A stretch of DNA of 64,000 bases from Hyphomonadaceae bacterium (GTDB lineage Bacteria > Pseudomonadota > Alphaproteobacteria > Caulobacterales > Aquidulcibacteraceae), in contig JAEUMT010000028.1 in the NCBI GenBank assembly GCA_016791365.1, positions 80,903 to 144,902 on the forward strand, written 5' to 3'. Below are positions 42,970-53,652 of this stretch, piece by piece. Numbering within the stretch: position 1 is the first letter of the stretch; every line of letters begins with the position of its first letter. A model generated the notes under the pieces. The model worked only from the letters and a program-made list of their open reading frames with translations. It had not been told where the DNA came from and did not search any database. The position numbers were made by a program, and so were the translations under genes.

Positions 42970-44093
42970 TGCGGCGGCGTCGCCGGCTCGGCGGGCGACG
43001 GCGCTTCCTGTTGCGGTTGCGGTTGCGCAGGCGCGGTTTGCGCCGGCGCTTCGGTCTGCACGGCTTGACGGCGCGGCTGTTGCGGACGCGGCGCGGGCGC
43101 GGCTGTCGGCGCGGTTGGCGGCGGCGTCATTGTTTCGCGGCCGATGGCGGCGACCGATGACGTTGAGCCCAACGGCGGCGTTGCATTCGGATCGGCGGTG
43201 GCTTCGGGTGGATCGATCGGCACGAACGGAATGATGCGCACGAAGTCGATCGGTTGCTGGGCGGCGGCGAGCGCAACGCTCCAGGAGCCGTCGCCATCGC
43301 GGCGCGCAACGCCAACTTGCAGCCCACGCGGATAAAGACCGCCATCACCCGAGGTGATGACGCGCTCCCCCTCGCGGAGCGCTTGCGCGCCGACAATAAA
43401 GTCCATGCGCGGCGCCTGCAGTTGGTAGGGGTAGAGCGAAAGCTCCGGCCGCCGCGTCGCCTGCCCCGCCAGCACCGCGCGCACGCGCGAGGCTTCGCCC
43501 ATCACCGGAATGCGTGAGTTGTAATCATCAAGCATCAGCACGCGCGACGAATGCTGACCGACGGAAACGACGCGGCCGACGAGGCCGTTTTCGTTGACGG
43601 CGATGTAACCGACCTTGACGCCATGCAGCGCGCCGGCATTGGCCACCAGCGTGCGCATGAACGGGCCGCCGCTATCGAGAACGAGCTGGGCCGCGATGGA
43701 ATTTTCAACATCGGCGCCTTCGCCGAACGTATCTTGCGGCATACGCAGCAGCGCTTCGTAGCGGCGATTGCGCTCCGCCAGCCGCTCAGCGAGATCGCGC
43801 CAGGCCTGGAGTTCGCGGTTCTCCGCTTCCAGCTCCTCTATGCGCGAAGCGGCGTTCCAGCCGCCAAACAGACGATCGAAGAAACCCTGGCCCGCGCGCG
43901 CGGGGCCGGTCGCAACGCGCCCGGCGGCGGCCGCGCCGTCATCACCGGTTTGCACGACGCCTTGTGGCGGGCGGCCCGCCTGCGTGCCGATCAGCGCCAC
44001 GGCGCCGATGATCAACACGACGCCAAGCGCGACGCCGGCGGGGACCCGTCTGCCGCCGCCTGCGCGACGCGTGCTGCTTCTGCGCCTGGCCAC
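42966..44093 (-). CDS. mreC: Rod shape-determining protein MreC
   Basis: This protein has 375 residues. One transmembrane helix (~19-38), then the coiled coil used for dimerisation (IEELEAENRELQAWRDLAER, ~80-115), then the two beta-barrel domains with ENGLVGRVVSVG, SRVLMLDDYNSRIPVM and ITSGDGGLYPRGLQVG. A long Pro/Ala/Gln-rich tail (~300-375) looks disordered and is longer than in classical MreC. The gap to mreB is 32 bases. Confidence 0.94.
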   Translation of the reverse strand: MARRRSSTRRAGGGRRVPAGVALGVVLIIGAVALIGTQAGRPPQGVVQTGDDGAAAAGRVATGPARAGQGFFDRLFGGWNAASRIEELEAENRELQAWRDLAERLAERNRRYEALLRMPQDTFGEGADVENSIAAQLVLDSGGPFMRTLVANAGALHGVKVGYIAVNENGLVGRVVSVGQHSSRVLMLDDYNSRIPVMGEASRVRAVLAGQATRRPELSLYPYQLQAPRMDFIVGAQALREGERVITSGDGGLYPRGLQVGVARRDGDGSWSVALAAAQQPIDFVRIIPFVPIDPPEATADPNATPPLGSTSSVAAIGRETMTPPPTAPTAAPAPRPQQPRRQAVQTEAPAQTAPAQPQPQQEAPSPAEPATPPQ

Positions 44094-44125
44094 TTATGCC
44101 GCCTCTTTAATCGCGCGAGCCGCTG

Positions 44126-45531
<1,406 letters not shown>

Positions 45532-47076
45532 TTGGTCGGCAATGCGTTAAGGTTCTTGGCGGCGGCGCTCTTTGTAGCGATCGCCGGGCCGGCGGCGGCG
45601 CAAACCAGCGTCGACGAGTCCGAGCGCGGCATTGTGCGCATCGTTGTGATCCTGGAATCCAGCGAAGGCCGCATGCTTTACGGCTCGGGCTCGGGATTTG
45701 TGGTCGCGCCGAATTTGGTGGTGACCAATGCACACGTGGTCGCGCCGGCGCGCCAGCGGGCGGAATTCGAACTCGCCGTCGTACCGCCGGAGGGCGAAGG
45801 CCTGATCCCGGCGCGGATCATCCGCTACTCGCCCAACTCAGAATTGGCGCTGCTCGAATTCAGCGGCGGGCCCAACCTCCCCGCGCTGACGATATCCACA
45901 GTTGAACCTCATGCCGGCGACGGCGTCGTCGCCTTGGGGTACCCGGATGTGGACTACCAGGGCGCGACTGGCGCGGACTTGTTGCGCCCCGCCCCCGCAT
46001 CACGCACCTCGGGTCAGATTTCATCGCTCCGGGACACCGCCCCGACCGGCGAGCCGATCCCGTCGATCAACCACCAGGCCGTGATCTCCTCGGGCTCCTC
46101 GGGCGGCCCGCTCCTGGACGAGTGCGGCCGGGTGATCGGCGTGAACTCCTGGCACGTCTCGGGCGCCGATACCCGCGAGACGCGCGGCGTCTCGACCCGC
46201 GCGGGACAGTTGTTGGAGTTCCTTGATGAGGCCGGCGTCAGCCCCACCTTGAGCGACGAACGCTGCCTCTCGTTCGCGGAACGGATCGAGAGCGAGCGCG
46301 CGCAGACCATCTCGGCGCTGCAAACCCAAAATGACGAACTGGCGTCCAAACTTGAAACCGCGGACCGCCTGACGCGCATCGCCGTCGTGATCCTGATCGG
46401 CGGCACGCTGGCGCTGCTGGTTGCGGTTTGCGTCCTCGGCGCGGTGGTGCTGTCGCGCCGGCGCGGACATCACGAAGCGCATCCGAACGGACACGTCCGC
46501 GTGCAGACGCCTCATGATCCTGCGCCGTTCGAGCAACCACGGCGGCGCCTTGGCGTCGTGGCGATTGTCGCGGGTGCGGCTGTGGCGGCGGTGCTGATCG
46601 TGGCGGCTGGCGTCGCGCTGCTGCGCGCACAATCGAGTCAGACTGCAGCCATTCCCGATGCGCCGGCGTTTAGCGGCTCGATCGCCTGCACGCTCGATCG
46701 CGAAGCCAGCGTTGGCGCGCAAGGCGTTGCGGACATGAGTTTCAGCGCGTCGGGGCGGCTCTGCGTGAACGAGCGCACGCTCTATGCCCCACTCGGAGAT
46801 GATACGCCGCGCTTCCGGCGCGTCATCGTGCTTGGCGAGGCGCGCGTCATGGACGTGCTGACAATCGACCCCAGCACGGGCGAATTCCGCCGCGAACGCT
46901 ATCCGCTGAACGATGCTGACTTCGCGGCGGCAAACAGCGCCGTCGCGGACAGCGCGGTCGGCCGCGGGTGCGATGGCAATCCCGCGGACGTGGCCCGGCG
47001 AAACGAGGCGCTGACCCCGTTCGCACAAGGCACGCCGCGCCAGCGTCTGGTGTGGCGCTGCGAGGCGCGGAACTAA
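45532..47076 (+). CDS. Membrane-anchored trypsin-like serine protease with extra C-terminal domain
   Basis: I favour the TTG at 45532, seven bases after GGGG, because it gives a clean signal peptide ending GPAAAQ; GTG 45502 and ATG 45373 are alternatives. The S1 domain (~25-250) has TGxGFVV-like GSGSGFVVAPNLVVTNAHVV with the catalytic His and SSGSSGGPLLD with the catalytic Ser. The acid position reads NSELALLEF, Glu instead of Asp. A coiled stretch, a transmembrane helix (~285-312), a polar loop and a second helix (~345-368) precede a C-terminal periplasmic domain with four cysteines. An HtrA-like role in envelope quality control is plausible, but no PDZ domain is seen. Confidence 0.83.
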   Translation: MVGNALRFLAAALFVAIAGPAAAQTSVDESERGIVRIVVILESSEGRMLYGSGSGFVVAPNLVVTNAHVVAPARQRAEFELAVVPPEGEGLIPARIIRYSPNSELALLEFSGGPNLPALTISTVEPHAGDGVVALGYPDVDYQGATGADLLRPAPASRTSGQISSLRDTAPTGEPIPSINHQAVISSGSSGGPLLDECGRVIGVNSWHVSGADTRETRGVSTRAGQLLEFLDEAGVSPTLSDERCLSFAERIESERAQTISALQTQNDELASKLETADRLTRIAVVILIGGTLALLVAVCVLGAVVLSRRRGHHEAHPNGHVRVQTPHDPAPFEQPRRRLGVVAIVAGAAVAAVLIVAAGVALLRAQSSQTAAIPDAPAFSGSIACTLDREASVGAQGVADMSFSASGRLCVNERTLYAPLGDDTPRFRRVIVLGEARVMDVLTIDPSTGEFRRERYPLNDADFAAANSAVADSAVGRGCDGNPADVARRNEALTPFAQGTPRQRLVWRCEARN

Positions 47077-47078
47077 AT

Positions 47079-48395
47079 CTACTGAGCCGGCGCAGCGGGC
47101 GTACTTGCGTACGCCACGCGCCAGATGATGTTGCCGACATCGTCCGCAACCAAGATCGCGCCAGTGCGATCTGTGGCGACGCCCACCGGACGGCCCTGCG
47201 CCTGATTTTCAGAGTTGAGAAAGCCCGTCAGGAAATCCTCGACGCCGCCGACCGGACGCCCATCGGCGAACGGCACATAAGCGACACGATAGCCGACGAG
47301 TTCGCTGCGATTCCAGGAGCCGTGCTGACCCACGAACGCGCCGCCCCGATAATGCTGCGGCAGCGCCGCGTCGGTTGCGAACATCAGTCCCAGCGAGGCC
47401 GTGTGCGCGCCCAGCGCAAAGTCCGGCGCGGTCGGCGCTTGCAAGCGCACATTCGCGGGAATTTCGACACGCTCGTCGCGATGGTCGCCCCAATAATAAT
47501 ACGGCCAGCCGTAAAACGCGCCGGCTTCGACATGCGTGATGTAATCAGGGACGAGGTTGTCGCCGAGCATGTCGCGCTCGTTCACCGCGACCCACAGCTG
47601 ATTGGTCGTCGGCTCCCAGCTCATGCCGACAGGATTGCGCAGGCCGCTGGCGAAAATGCGCACTTGCGAGCCGTCGGGATTGAACTCCCAAATCGCGGCG
47701 CGCCCCTCTTCTGCTTCGAGACCATGATCGGCGATGTTGGAGGCGCTGCCGACCGCGACATAAAGCTTTGAGCCGTCGGCGTTGGCGACGATATTGCGCG
47801 TCCAGTGGCCGTTGTCGCCGTCGCGGTACGGAAGTTCGAACAGCGTTTCAGGACGTCCCGGCGCGCGCACCGAGTTTGGCGTATAGCGGAAACGCACAAC
47901 CGCATCGGTGTTGCCGACGTAGAGATACTCGCCGACGAGCGCTATGCCGAAGGGCTGGTTCAAGTCTTCCGCGAAAACGTGGCGCGCATCGACGACGCCA
48001 TCGCCGTCACTGTCGCGAAGCAGTGTGATGCGATCGGCGCTTTCGCCAAGTGCGCCGGCGCTGCGTTGGATGCGGTTGCGTATCCAACCCATGAGGCCGC
48101 CGTTTTCTTGCGGCTTGGTCGAACTCTCCGCGACGAGCACGTCGCCGTTCGGCAACCGGTAGATCCAGCGCGGGTGATCGAGGTTTTCCGCGTAGCGCGT
48201 GACCGTGAAGCCTTCCGGCGCGACCGGCGCCGCGCCATCGGGCCAACCGACTGCTTCGGCCGTCGTCACAGTCGGCAGCATGCCCTCTTGCGGCGCGGGC
48301 AATTGGGGATCGGCGCCATAGCCGTGTTCAGCTGGCGGCGCGGGTTGACCGCAGGCGGCCAACACAAAAGCAGCCACGAGGACGAGCTTTTTCAT
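47079..48395 (-). CDS. PQQ-dependent sugar dehydrogenase-like lipoprotein (sorbosone dehydrogenase family)
   Basis: This 438-residue lipoprotein has signal MKKLVLVAAFVLAAC (lipobox LAAC). The beta-propeller signatures are NLDHPRWIYRLPNGDVLVAE, DLNQPFGIALVGEYLYVG, LRNPVGMSWEP and HGSWNRSELVGYRV, as in L-sorbosone and soluble glucose dehydrogenase-like proteins that bind PQQ. The true substrate is unknown. It converges on the protease gene with only two bases between the stops. Confidence 0.87.
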   Translation of the reverse strand: MKKLVLVAAFVLAACGQPAPPAEHGYGADPQLPAPQEGMLPTVTTAEAVGWPDGAAPVAPEGFTVTRYAENLDHPRWIYRLPNGDVLVAESSTKPQENGGLMGWIRNRIQRSAGALGESADRITLLRDSDGDGVVDARHVFAEDLNQPFGIALVGEYLYVGNTDAVVRFRYTPNSVRAPGRPETLFELPYRDGDNGHWTRNIVANADGSKLYVAVGSASNIADHGLEAEEGRAAIWEFNPDGSQVRIFASGLRNPVGMSWEPTTNQLWVAVNERDMLGDNLVPDYITHVEAGAFYGWPYYYWGDHRDERVEIPANVRLQAPTAPDFALGAHTASLGLMFATDAALPQHYRGGAFVGQHGSWNRSELVGYRVAYVPFADGRPVGGVEDFLTGFLNSENQAQGRPVGVATDRTGAILVADDVGNIIWRVAYASTPAAPAQ

Positions 48396-48469
48396 ACGGT
48401 CACGCTACACCCAAACAAATGGACCGTCGCGCGTGACGTGGCGACGCCAAACAGAAATTCTGGTTATGC

Positions 48470-49219
48470 CTAGTCGCGGCGCACGAGCCTGCGCACGATC
48501 AGTGCAATCACCACCCATACGACGATCGCGAGCGCCGCCATCACCGCCGCGGCGAGAAACTCACCTTGCAGTGCATCAAGAATTGAATCGCCCGCGAACG
48601 CGACGAGCACAGTCTTAGGTAAGCTTCCGATCGCAAGGCCCAAGATGAAAGCCCAGAAGTTCACACGCGCGGCGCCAAAGGCCATGTTTACAACGACAAA
48701 CGGCGCCGTCGGCACAAAGCGCACGATCAGGCTGGCGAGAAATCCGTTCTTGCCCATGAAGCGGGTGAACCTGCCGCCCGTGGCGCCGCCGAAACGCTTT
48801 TGCGTCTGCGAACTGGTCAGCCGGCCGGTGAAGTATGTTGCGGCGCCGGAGACGATGGTCGCCAGCCAAGCGTACCAAAACCCGGTCTCCGGCCCGAACG
48901 CAACGACACAGGCGCCAATCAAAACGATCTGCGGTGCGCCGACATAGGCGGTGAGCGTGAACACGAGAATGGTGGCCAGCAGCCCCCAATGGCCGCGATT
49001 GGCTTGGCCAAGGGTGCCGTCGATGAAGCGCTCGACCTCGTCACCGTAATAGAAGCGGCCAAGGATGAGCAGCGCCAACACGAACACGACGCTGGCCGCG
49101 GACATGATCACGGCGCGCCAGGCGCGGGCGTCCATGTTGTTGATGAAGTCACCGATACGCGTCCGGAGGTCGGGCTTGGGGTCCTCTTCCGGCGGTTGGT
49201 CTTCTGGGTCTTGGCTCAT
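48470..49219 (-). CDS. TVP38/TMEM64 family (VTT domain) membrane protein
   Basis: This protein has 249 residues. A polar, acidic N-terminus (~1-35) is followed by about five membrane helices. The VTT/SNARE-associated core shows VFTLTAYVGAPQIVLIGACV, FGPETGFWYAW and FMGKNGFLASLIVRFVPTAP-FVVVN, including the conserved Arg and Pro. Relatives (DedA, TMEM41B/VMP1) move lipids across bilayers or support membrane potential. It is followed after 74 bases, on the same strand, by nothing that suggests an operon partner. Confidence 0.88.
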   Translation of the reverse strand: MSQDPEDQPPEEDPKPDLRTRIGDFINNMDARAWRAVIMSAASVVFVLALLILGRFYYGDEVERFIDGTLGQANRGHWGLLATILVFTLTAYVGAPQIVLIGACVVAFGPETGFWYAWLATIVSGAATYFTGRLTSSQTQKRFGGATGGRFTRFMGKNGFLASLIVRFVPTAPFVVVNMAFGAARVNFWAFILGLAIGSLPKTVLVAFAGDSILDALQGEFLAAAVMAALAIVVWVVIALIVRRLVRRD

Positions 49220-49260
49220 CGGCCCGCCGTGTCGCGCGACGGGCCGGATGGGTCAAGCAA

Positions 49261-49698
49261 TCACGCCCGCTGTGGACGGCGGCCAAGCAGCGCGGAGAGG
49301 TCAAAAGCACGGGCGGCGGCGGCCGTGCGCTTGGGCGTCTTCGACTTGGTAAGTTGCGGAATTTCCATATCGTTCATGCGCGGCTTCAAGCCCCGGATGA
49401 GGTCTTCCTCGATCCGGCGGCGGTCCACTTCGTCGCGGATCGGACCAAGCACGTAGCGCTCGGTCGCACCGTAGTACCAGTAGGCGCGGCCCCACTTCTC
49501 GTGACCAAGCAGGCGCGAACGCAGGTCAGCGGCCTTGCCGACATAGAGCGGCTCCATCAGGAACGCCCAGCGGCGGCGGACGAAGACGTAAATCCCGCCA
49601 ACGCCTTCCGGCGGCAAGCCGCTCTTGGTCAGAACGCATTTGAAGCGGTAGCGGCGCCCGCTCTCGCCACGCCAGGAATGCGGTCCGAAAAAGAACAT
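49261..49698 (-). CDS. GIY-YIG-like nuclease-fold protein
   Basis: This 145-residue protein has the two signature strands GGIYVFVRRR (GIY) and PLYVGKAADLRSRLLGH (YIG-like YVG, then the Arg helix), about residues 33-70. Glu residues in ERYVLGPIRDEVDRRRIEED may complete the metal site. The C-terminus is basic. Free-standing GIY-YIG proteins act on DNA, but this short form may be inactive or regulatory. It is 41 bases upstream of the TVP38 gene's start region reading in the opposite sense of transcription order (both minus). Confidence 0.7.
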   Translation of the reverse strand: MFFFGPHSWRGESGRRYRFKCVLTKSGLPPEGVGGIYVFVRRRWAFLMEPLYVGKAADLRSRLLGHEKWGRAYWYYGATERYVLGPIRDEVDRRRIEEDLIRGLKPRMNDMEIPQLTKSKTPKRTAAAARAFDLSALLGRRPQRA

Positions 49699-49795
49699 GG
49701 GTCGTCTCCGTCAGGTGCCGAGGACGCTCGGCCTCGAATCGTAAACGTCGCGTTAAGACATTGAGCGTGAGCGCGAAGCGGCGCAATTTGCCCGC

Positions 49796-50734
49796 ATGGC
49801 GCTTTCGGCTCTTCCCCCTCTTTCGATGCGCGACCGGCGCGGCGATCCGGATAGTTTCGCGCAAGCAATGGGAGAGAGTTATGAGCGCTTCGGCTTTGCG
49901 ATCGTGCGCGACCATGGGCTCGACGTCAGCCTGATTGATCGCGCGCTCAACGCGACCAAGGCCTTCTTTGCGCTGCCGGACGCCGACAAGCGCCGCTACC
50001 ATGTCGTCGGCGGCGCCGGACAACGCGGCTACATCCCGTTTGGCATGGAAGCGGCCAAAGGCGCCGACAAGGTCGACTTAAAGGAATTCTGGCACGTCGG
50101 GCGCGAGCTTAGCGACGCCCACCGCTATCGCAATGACATGCCGCACAATTTGTGGCCGTCCGAAATCACGACGTTCCGAACTGACGTGTACGGTCTCTAT
50201 GCGGCGCTCGATGCATTGGGGCTGGAGCTGCTCGAATCCATCGCGCGCTACCTGCGCTTGCCGGACGATTTTTTCCGCGAACCGGTACGCGACGGCAATT
50301 CAGTGCTGCGGCTGCTCCACTATCCGCCGACACCGCCGAAGCCGGACGGCGTGCGCGCCGAAGCGCACGAAGACATAAACGTCATCACGTTGTTGCTCGG
50401 CGCGGAAGAAGCCGGTCTGCAATTGCTGACACGCGACGGCGAATGGCTCGACATCAACCCGCCCGAAGGCGCGCTGGTGGTGAATGTTGGCGACATGTTG
50501 CAGCGGCTGACGAACCATCGCTTGCGTTCGACCACGCATCGCGTCGTGAACCCCGCGCCCGAGCGGGCGCACCTGCCGCGCTATTCGATCCCCTTCTTCC
50601 TGCATTTCGCGCCGGACTATTTGATCGAAACGCTGCCGAGCTGCGTCAGCGCGGAACATCCGAACCGCTATCCGACGCCGATCACGGCGCAGGACTTTTT
50701 GTTCGAACGGCTGCGCGAGATCAAACTCGCCTAA
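49796..50734 (+). CDS. 2-oxoglutarate/Fe(II) oxygenase, isopenicillin-N-synthase family
   Basis: This 312-residue cytoplasmic enzyme has an N-terminal DIOX_N domain (FAQAMGESYERFGFAIVRDH). The core shows the iron ligands HEDINVITLL (His and Asp) and THRVVN (second His), and the RYSIPFF motif whose Arg-x-Ser holds 2-oxoglutarate. The G-Y-I-P-F and LKEFWHVG segments match the bacterial YbiU/IPNS-like group. The substrate is unknown. It is preceded by a short promoter gap and followed by 144 bases before the M10 protease. Confidence 0.9.
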   Translation: MALSALPPLSMRDRRGDPDSFAQAMGESYERFGFAIVRDHGLDVSLIDRALNATKAFFALPDADKRRYHVVGGAGQRGYIPFGMEAAKGADKVDLKEFWHVGRELSDAHRYRNDMPHNLWPSEITTFRTDVYGLYAALDALGLELLESIARYLRLPDDFFREPVRDGNSVLRLLHYPPTPPKPDGVRAEAHEDINVITLLLGAEEAGLQLLTRDGEWLDINPPEGALVVNVGDMLQRLTNHRLRSTTHRVVNPAPERAHLPRYSIPFFLHFAPDYLIETLPSCVSAEHPNRYPTPITAQDFLFERLREIKLA

Positions 50735-50878
50735 AGCGCCGGGTTCCATCGCGGGCCGGAAACGCCCGTTACGCTATAGTTAAAAATATTTCGCGGCGGC
50801 GGGAAGAATACCGCCACGCCACTCGTTCGGGGACCAGAGCGGCAATCCTTGCCGCACCGCGTTGGGAGGGTCCCGTAT

Positions 50879-53578
50879 ATGTTTCGCGCACATCAACTCG
50901 CGCTCAAGGGCGCATTTTCGGCTCGTTTTCTTGAGGATCGCGCGGGCGGCCTCTTCGATCAGAATTTGGGCGCCAGCCGATTGGCCACGCCGCCCGACGC
51001 CTCGCAGAGCGCCGCGCTAAACAACATTTGCGGCACGCCCGCCAAGACATTCTCAGCGCCAGAGACGTGGTGCGGTTTCCCCTCGTCTCCCGGCAAGGGC
51101 TACGACGCCTTCACCACCGCGCCCACAGCGGCAGTCGCCGCGCCAACCGTGCTGCTGGTGACCGGCGACGCCCAGCCGGGCGACATCAGCACGACGGCTA
51201 CGCTCATTGTGAACGCATCGCCGGTGGCGTCGACGATCGACACGCTCGGCGACTTTGACTTTTTCAAAGTCGAATTGGTGCAAGGCCAGCACTACGAGAT
51301 CGGACAGTATCTGAAGGTCGGCGGGCCCAGCGGCGTGCCGCTTTCGGATGCGTATATCGAGCTCTACGACGCCGCCGGCAATCTCATCACCACAGCTGAC
51401 GGCGGCGGACCAAACACGCCGTCCGGCCTCGACGCACTGCTTTCATTCCAAGCCGAATATTCCGGCACGTACTACATCAACGCGCGCGCTTTCGATCAGG
51501 ATGGCACGAACGGCACGACCGGCGATGCGGTTGGCGATTACGAGATCTTCGTCAACAACGTGAGCGCCAATCCGAACACGTACATTCCGCTCTACACGCC
51601 CGATCAGCCGACACATTCGATCGATTGGGGCAGCCAAGTCGATCGCACGTCGCGCAATCCGGACGGCAATAACGGTCCGCGGGACAACGGCGCGCCGAAC
51701 ACAGGCGTGGTCCACAACGCGCAGTTCGACATCTACGGCAAGAACGTCATCACCTACTACTTCGCCAAGACGGGCGAAGTTTACGTCGACGAAGAAGTTG
51801 GCGGGCTGGCCACAATGGTCGCCGAGGGCATGCAGCAATGGGAGAAGGACGCGTTCCGTCTGGCGCTCGATGAATACGAGAAGGTCACCGACAACATCTA
51901 TATCGAAGTCAATTCGCGCGCCGAAGCCGACTTCAAGTTCATCACCTATGAAGGCACGCCAGGCGCGGGCGCGAGCTTGCTCGGGCGCATGAGCCCACCG
52001 AACGAATCGAACGAAGGCCAAGCCGAATTCAACGCGGGCGACGTGCGCTGGACACAAGAAGGCCTGTCGCAAGGCGGCTTCTACTTTCCGACGCTTCTGC
52101 ACGAACTCGGCCACGGCCACGGCTTGGCGCACCCGCACGACAATGGCGGACGCTCAAGCATCATGCCTGGCGCCGATGGCGGCACCGGCGGGCTCGGCGG
52201 CGGCTTTGGCGATTGGGGCCTCAGCCAGCAGGTCTTCACCATCATGTCGTATAATGACGGGTGGAACGAAGGCGCGCCCTACAGCGCGCGCCCGGCGGAA
52301 CACGGCGGCCCGCGTTCGGGCGGCATTACGGGCACTGAAGTCGATCACTTCGGTTGGGTCGGCACCCTCACCGCGCTCGATATCGCCGTTCTGCAAGATA
52401 AGTACGGCGTCAACGAAGAATACGCGACCGGCGACGATGTCTATCTCATCAAGGATGAGAACGGCGCCGGGAACTTCTATTCGTGCATCTGGGACGCGGC
52501 AGGCAACGATGAGATCAAATATGTCGGCGCGCGCAACGCCAACATCGATCTCCGCGCCGCGACGCTGAAGTACGAGGAAGGCGGAGGCGGCTGGGTGTCG
52601 TACGCCATGGGCGCGTGGACAGGCTTCACGATCGCCAACGGCGCCACCATCGAAAAAGCAAGCGGCGGCGATGGTCACGACACGTTGATCGGCAACAACG
52701 CCGTCAATACGCTCTCGGGCGGCAACGGCGACGATTGGCTCGTTGGCGGCGCAGGCGGCGATACGCTGAACGGCGGCGCCGGCGCGGATACCGCGAGCTA
52801 CGACACAGCGGCGAGCGGCGTGATCGCGAGCTTGAACAAGCCATCTCAAAACACCGGCGACGCCAAGGGCGACACCTATAGCGGAATCGAGAATCTCAAC
52901 GGCTCGAAGCTCAACGACACGCTCACTGGCGACGCCAACGCCAACGCGCTTTCGGGACAGGACGGCGCGGACTCGCTCTATGGTTTGGCCGGCTCGGACA
53001 AGCTCACCGGGGGCGCGGGCGACGATCAGCTCACCGGCGGCCAAGGCGCGGATGTGCTGGACGGCGGCGATGGCGTTGATACGGCGCGCTACGATGACTC
53101 CACGTCTGGCGTCAGCATCGATCTCGGCGCGAACCTCGTGAGCGGCGGAACGGCAGCTGGCGATACGCTTATCTCCGTTGAGAACCTTACGGGCTCGGGC
53201 TTCAAGGACATGCTCACGGGCAACGCCGGCGCCAACACGCTGCACGGGCTCAACGGCAATGACCTGCTGAACGGCGCTGGCGGCGACGACTTCCTTTACG
53301 GGGGCGCAGGCGCCGATGAGCTGATCGGCGGCGCTGGCGCCGATACCTTCGTGTTCAAGCGCGGCGAAGGCGGACGTGACTCCGTCTATGACTTCGATGG
53401 CGCGAACGGCGATGTGCTCATGTTCACGGGCTACGGCGCCGCGGAACAAGGCGCGAGCCTCACGCAGATCGACGACACGCGCTGGATGATCAACTCAGCT
53501 GACGGGCGCGTGCACGATATCATCACGCTGGTGAACGGCGCGTCGATCGACTCGGGCGACTGGATGTTTGGGCCATAG
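50879..53578 (+). CDS. Secreted M10 metalloprotease with PPC domain and RTX repeats (serralysin-like)
   Basis: I start at ATG 50879 with GGGAGGG eight bases upstream (899 residues). There is no N-terminal signal peptide, as expected for type I secretion. A pre-peptidase C-terminal (PPC) domain lies before the catalytic part (~105-225). The zinc site is LHELGHGHGLAHPHD (HExxHxxGxxH) near residue 405, and the Met-turn is TIMSYND. Calcium-binding RTX nonapeptides (GGNGDDWLVGGAGGDTL, GGAGDDQLTGGQGADVL, GGAGADELIGGAGADTF) fill ~600-850, ending with a serralysin-type tail. No type I exporter genes lie in the window. A T-tailed terminator follows. Confidence 0.94.
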   Translation: MFRAHQLALKGAFSARFLEDRAGGLFDQNLGASRLATPPDASQSAALNNICGTPAKTFSAPETWCGFPSSPGKGYDAFTTAPTAAVAAPTVLLVTGDAQPGDISTTATLIVNASPVASTIDTLGDFDFFKVELVQGQHYEIGQYLKVGGPSGVPLSDAYIELYDAAGNLITTADGGGPNTPSGLDALLSFQAEYSGTYYINARAFDQDGTNGTTGDAVGDYEIFVNNVSANPNTYIPLYTPDQPTHSIDWGSQVDRTSRNPDGNNGPRDNGAPNTGVVHNAQFDIYGKNVITYYFAKTGEVYVDEEVGGLATMVAEGMQQWEKDAFRLALDEYEKVTDNIYIEVNSRAEADFKFITYEGTPGAGASLLGRMSPPNESNEGQAEFNAGDVRWTQEGLSQGGFYFPTLLHELGHGHGLAHPHDNGGRSSIMPGADGGTGGLGGGFGDWGLSQQVFTIMSYNDGWNEGAPYSARPAEHGGPRSGGITGTEVDHFGWVGTLTALDIAVLQDKYGVNEEYATGDDVYLIKDENGAGNFYSCIWDAAGNDEIKYVGARNANIDLRAATLKYEEGGGGWVSYAMGAWTGFTIANGATIEKASGGDGHDTLIGNNAVNTLSGGNGDDWLVGGAGGDTLNGGAGADTASYDTAASGVIASLNKPSQNTGDAKGDTYSGIENLNGSKLNDTLTGDANANALSGQDGADSLYGLAGSDKLTGGAGDDQLTGGQGADVLDGGDGVDTARYDDSTSGVSIDLGANLVSGGTAAGDTLISVENLTGSGFKDMLTGNAGANTLHGLNGNDLLNGAGGDDFLYGGAGADELIGGAGADTFVFKRGEGGRDSVYDFDGANGDVLMFTGYGAAEQGASLTQIDDTRWMINSADGRVHDIITLVNGASIDSGDWMFGP

Positions 53579-53591
53579 GCAAAACGCAAAG

Positions 53592-53622
53592 GCCGCCGGT
53601 CGAATACGATCGGCGGCTTTTT
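53592..53622 (+). terminator. Rho-independent terminator of the M10 protease gene
   Basis: GCCGCCG (53592-53598) and CGGCGGC (53611-53617) form a GC stem followed by TTTTT, with an upstream A-rich stretch. It starts 13 bases after the stop. Because of the A-rich side it may act in both directions, also ending the convergent histidine kinase gene. Confidence 0.85.
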
Positions 53623-53652
53623 GCTGCGATCAGCACTGCGAACCTAATGCGT

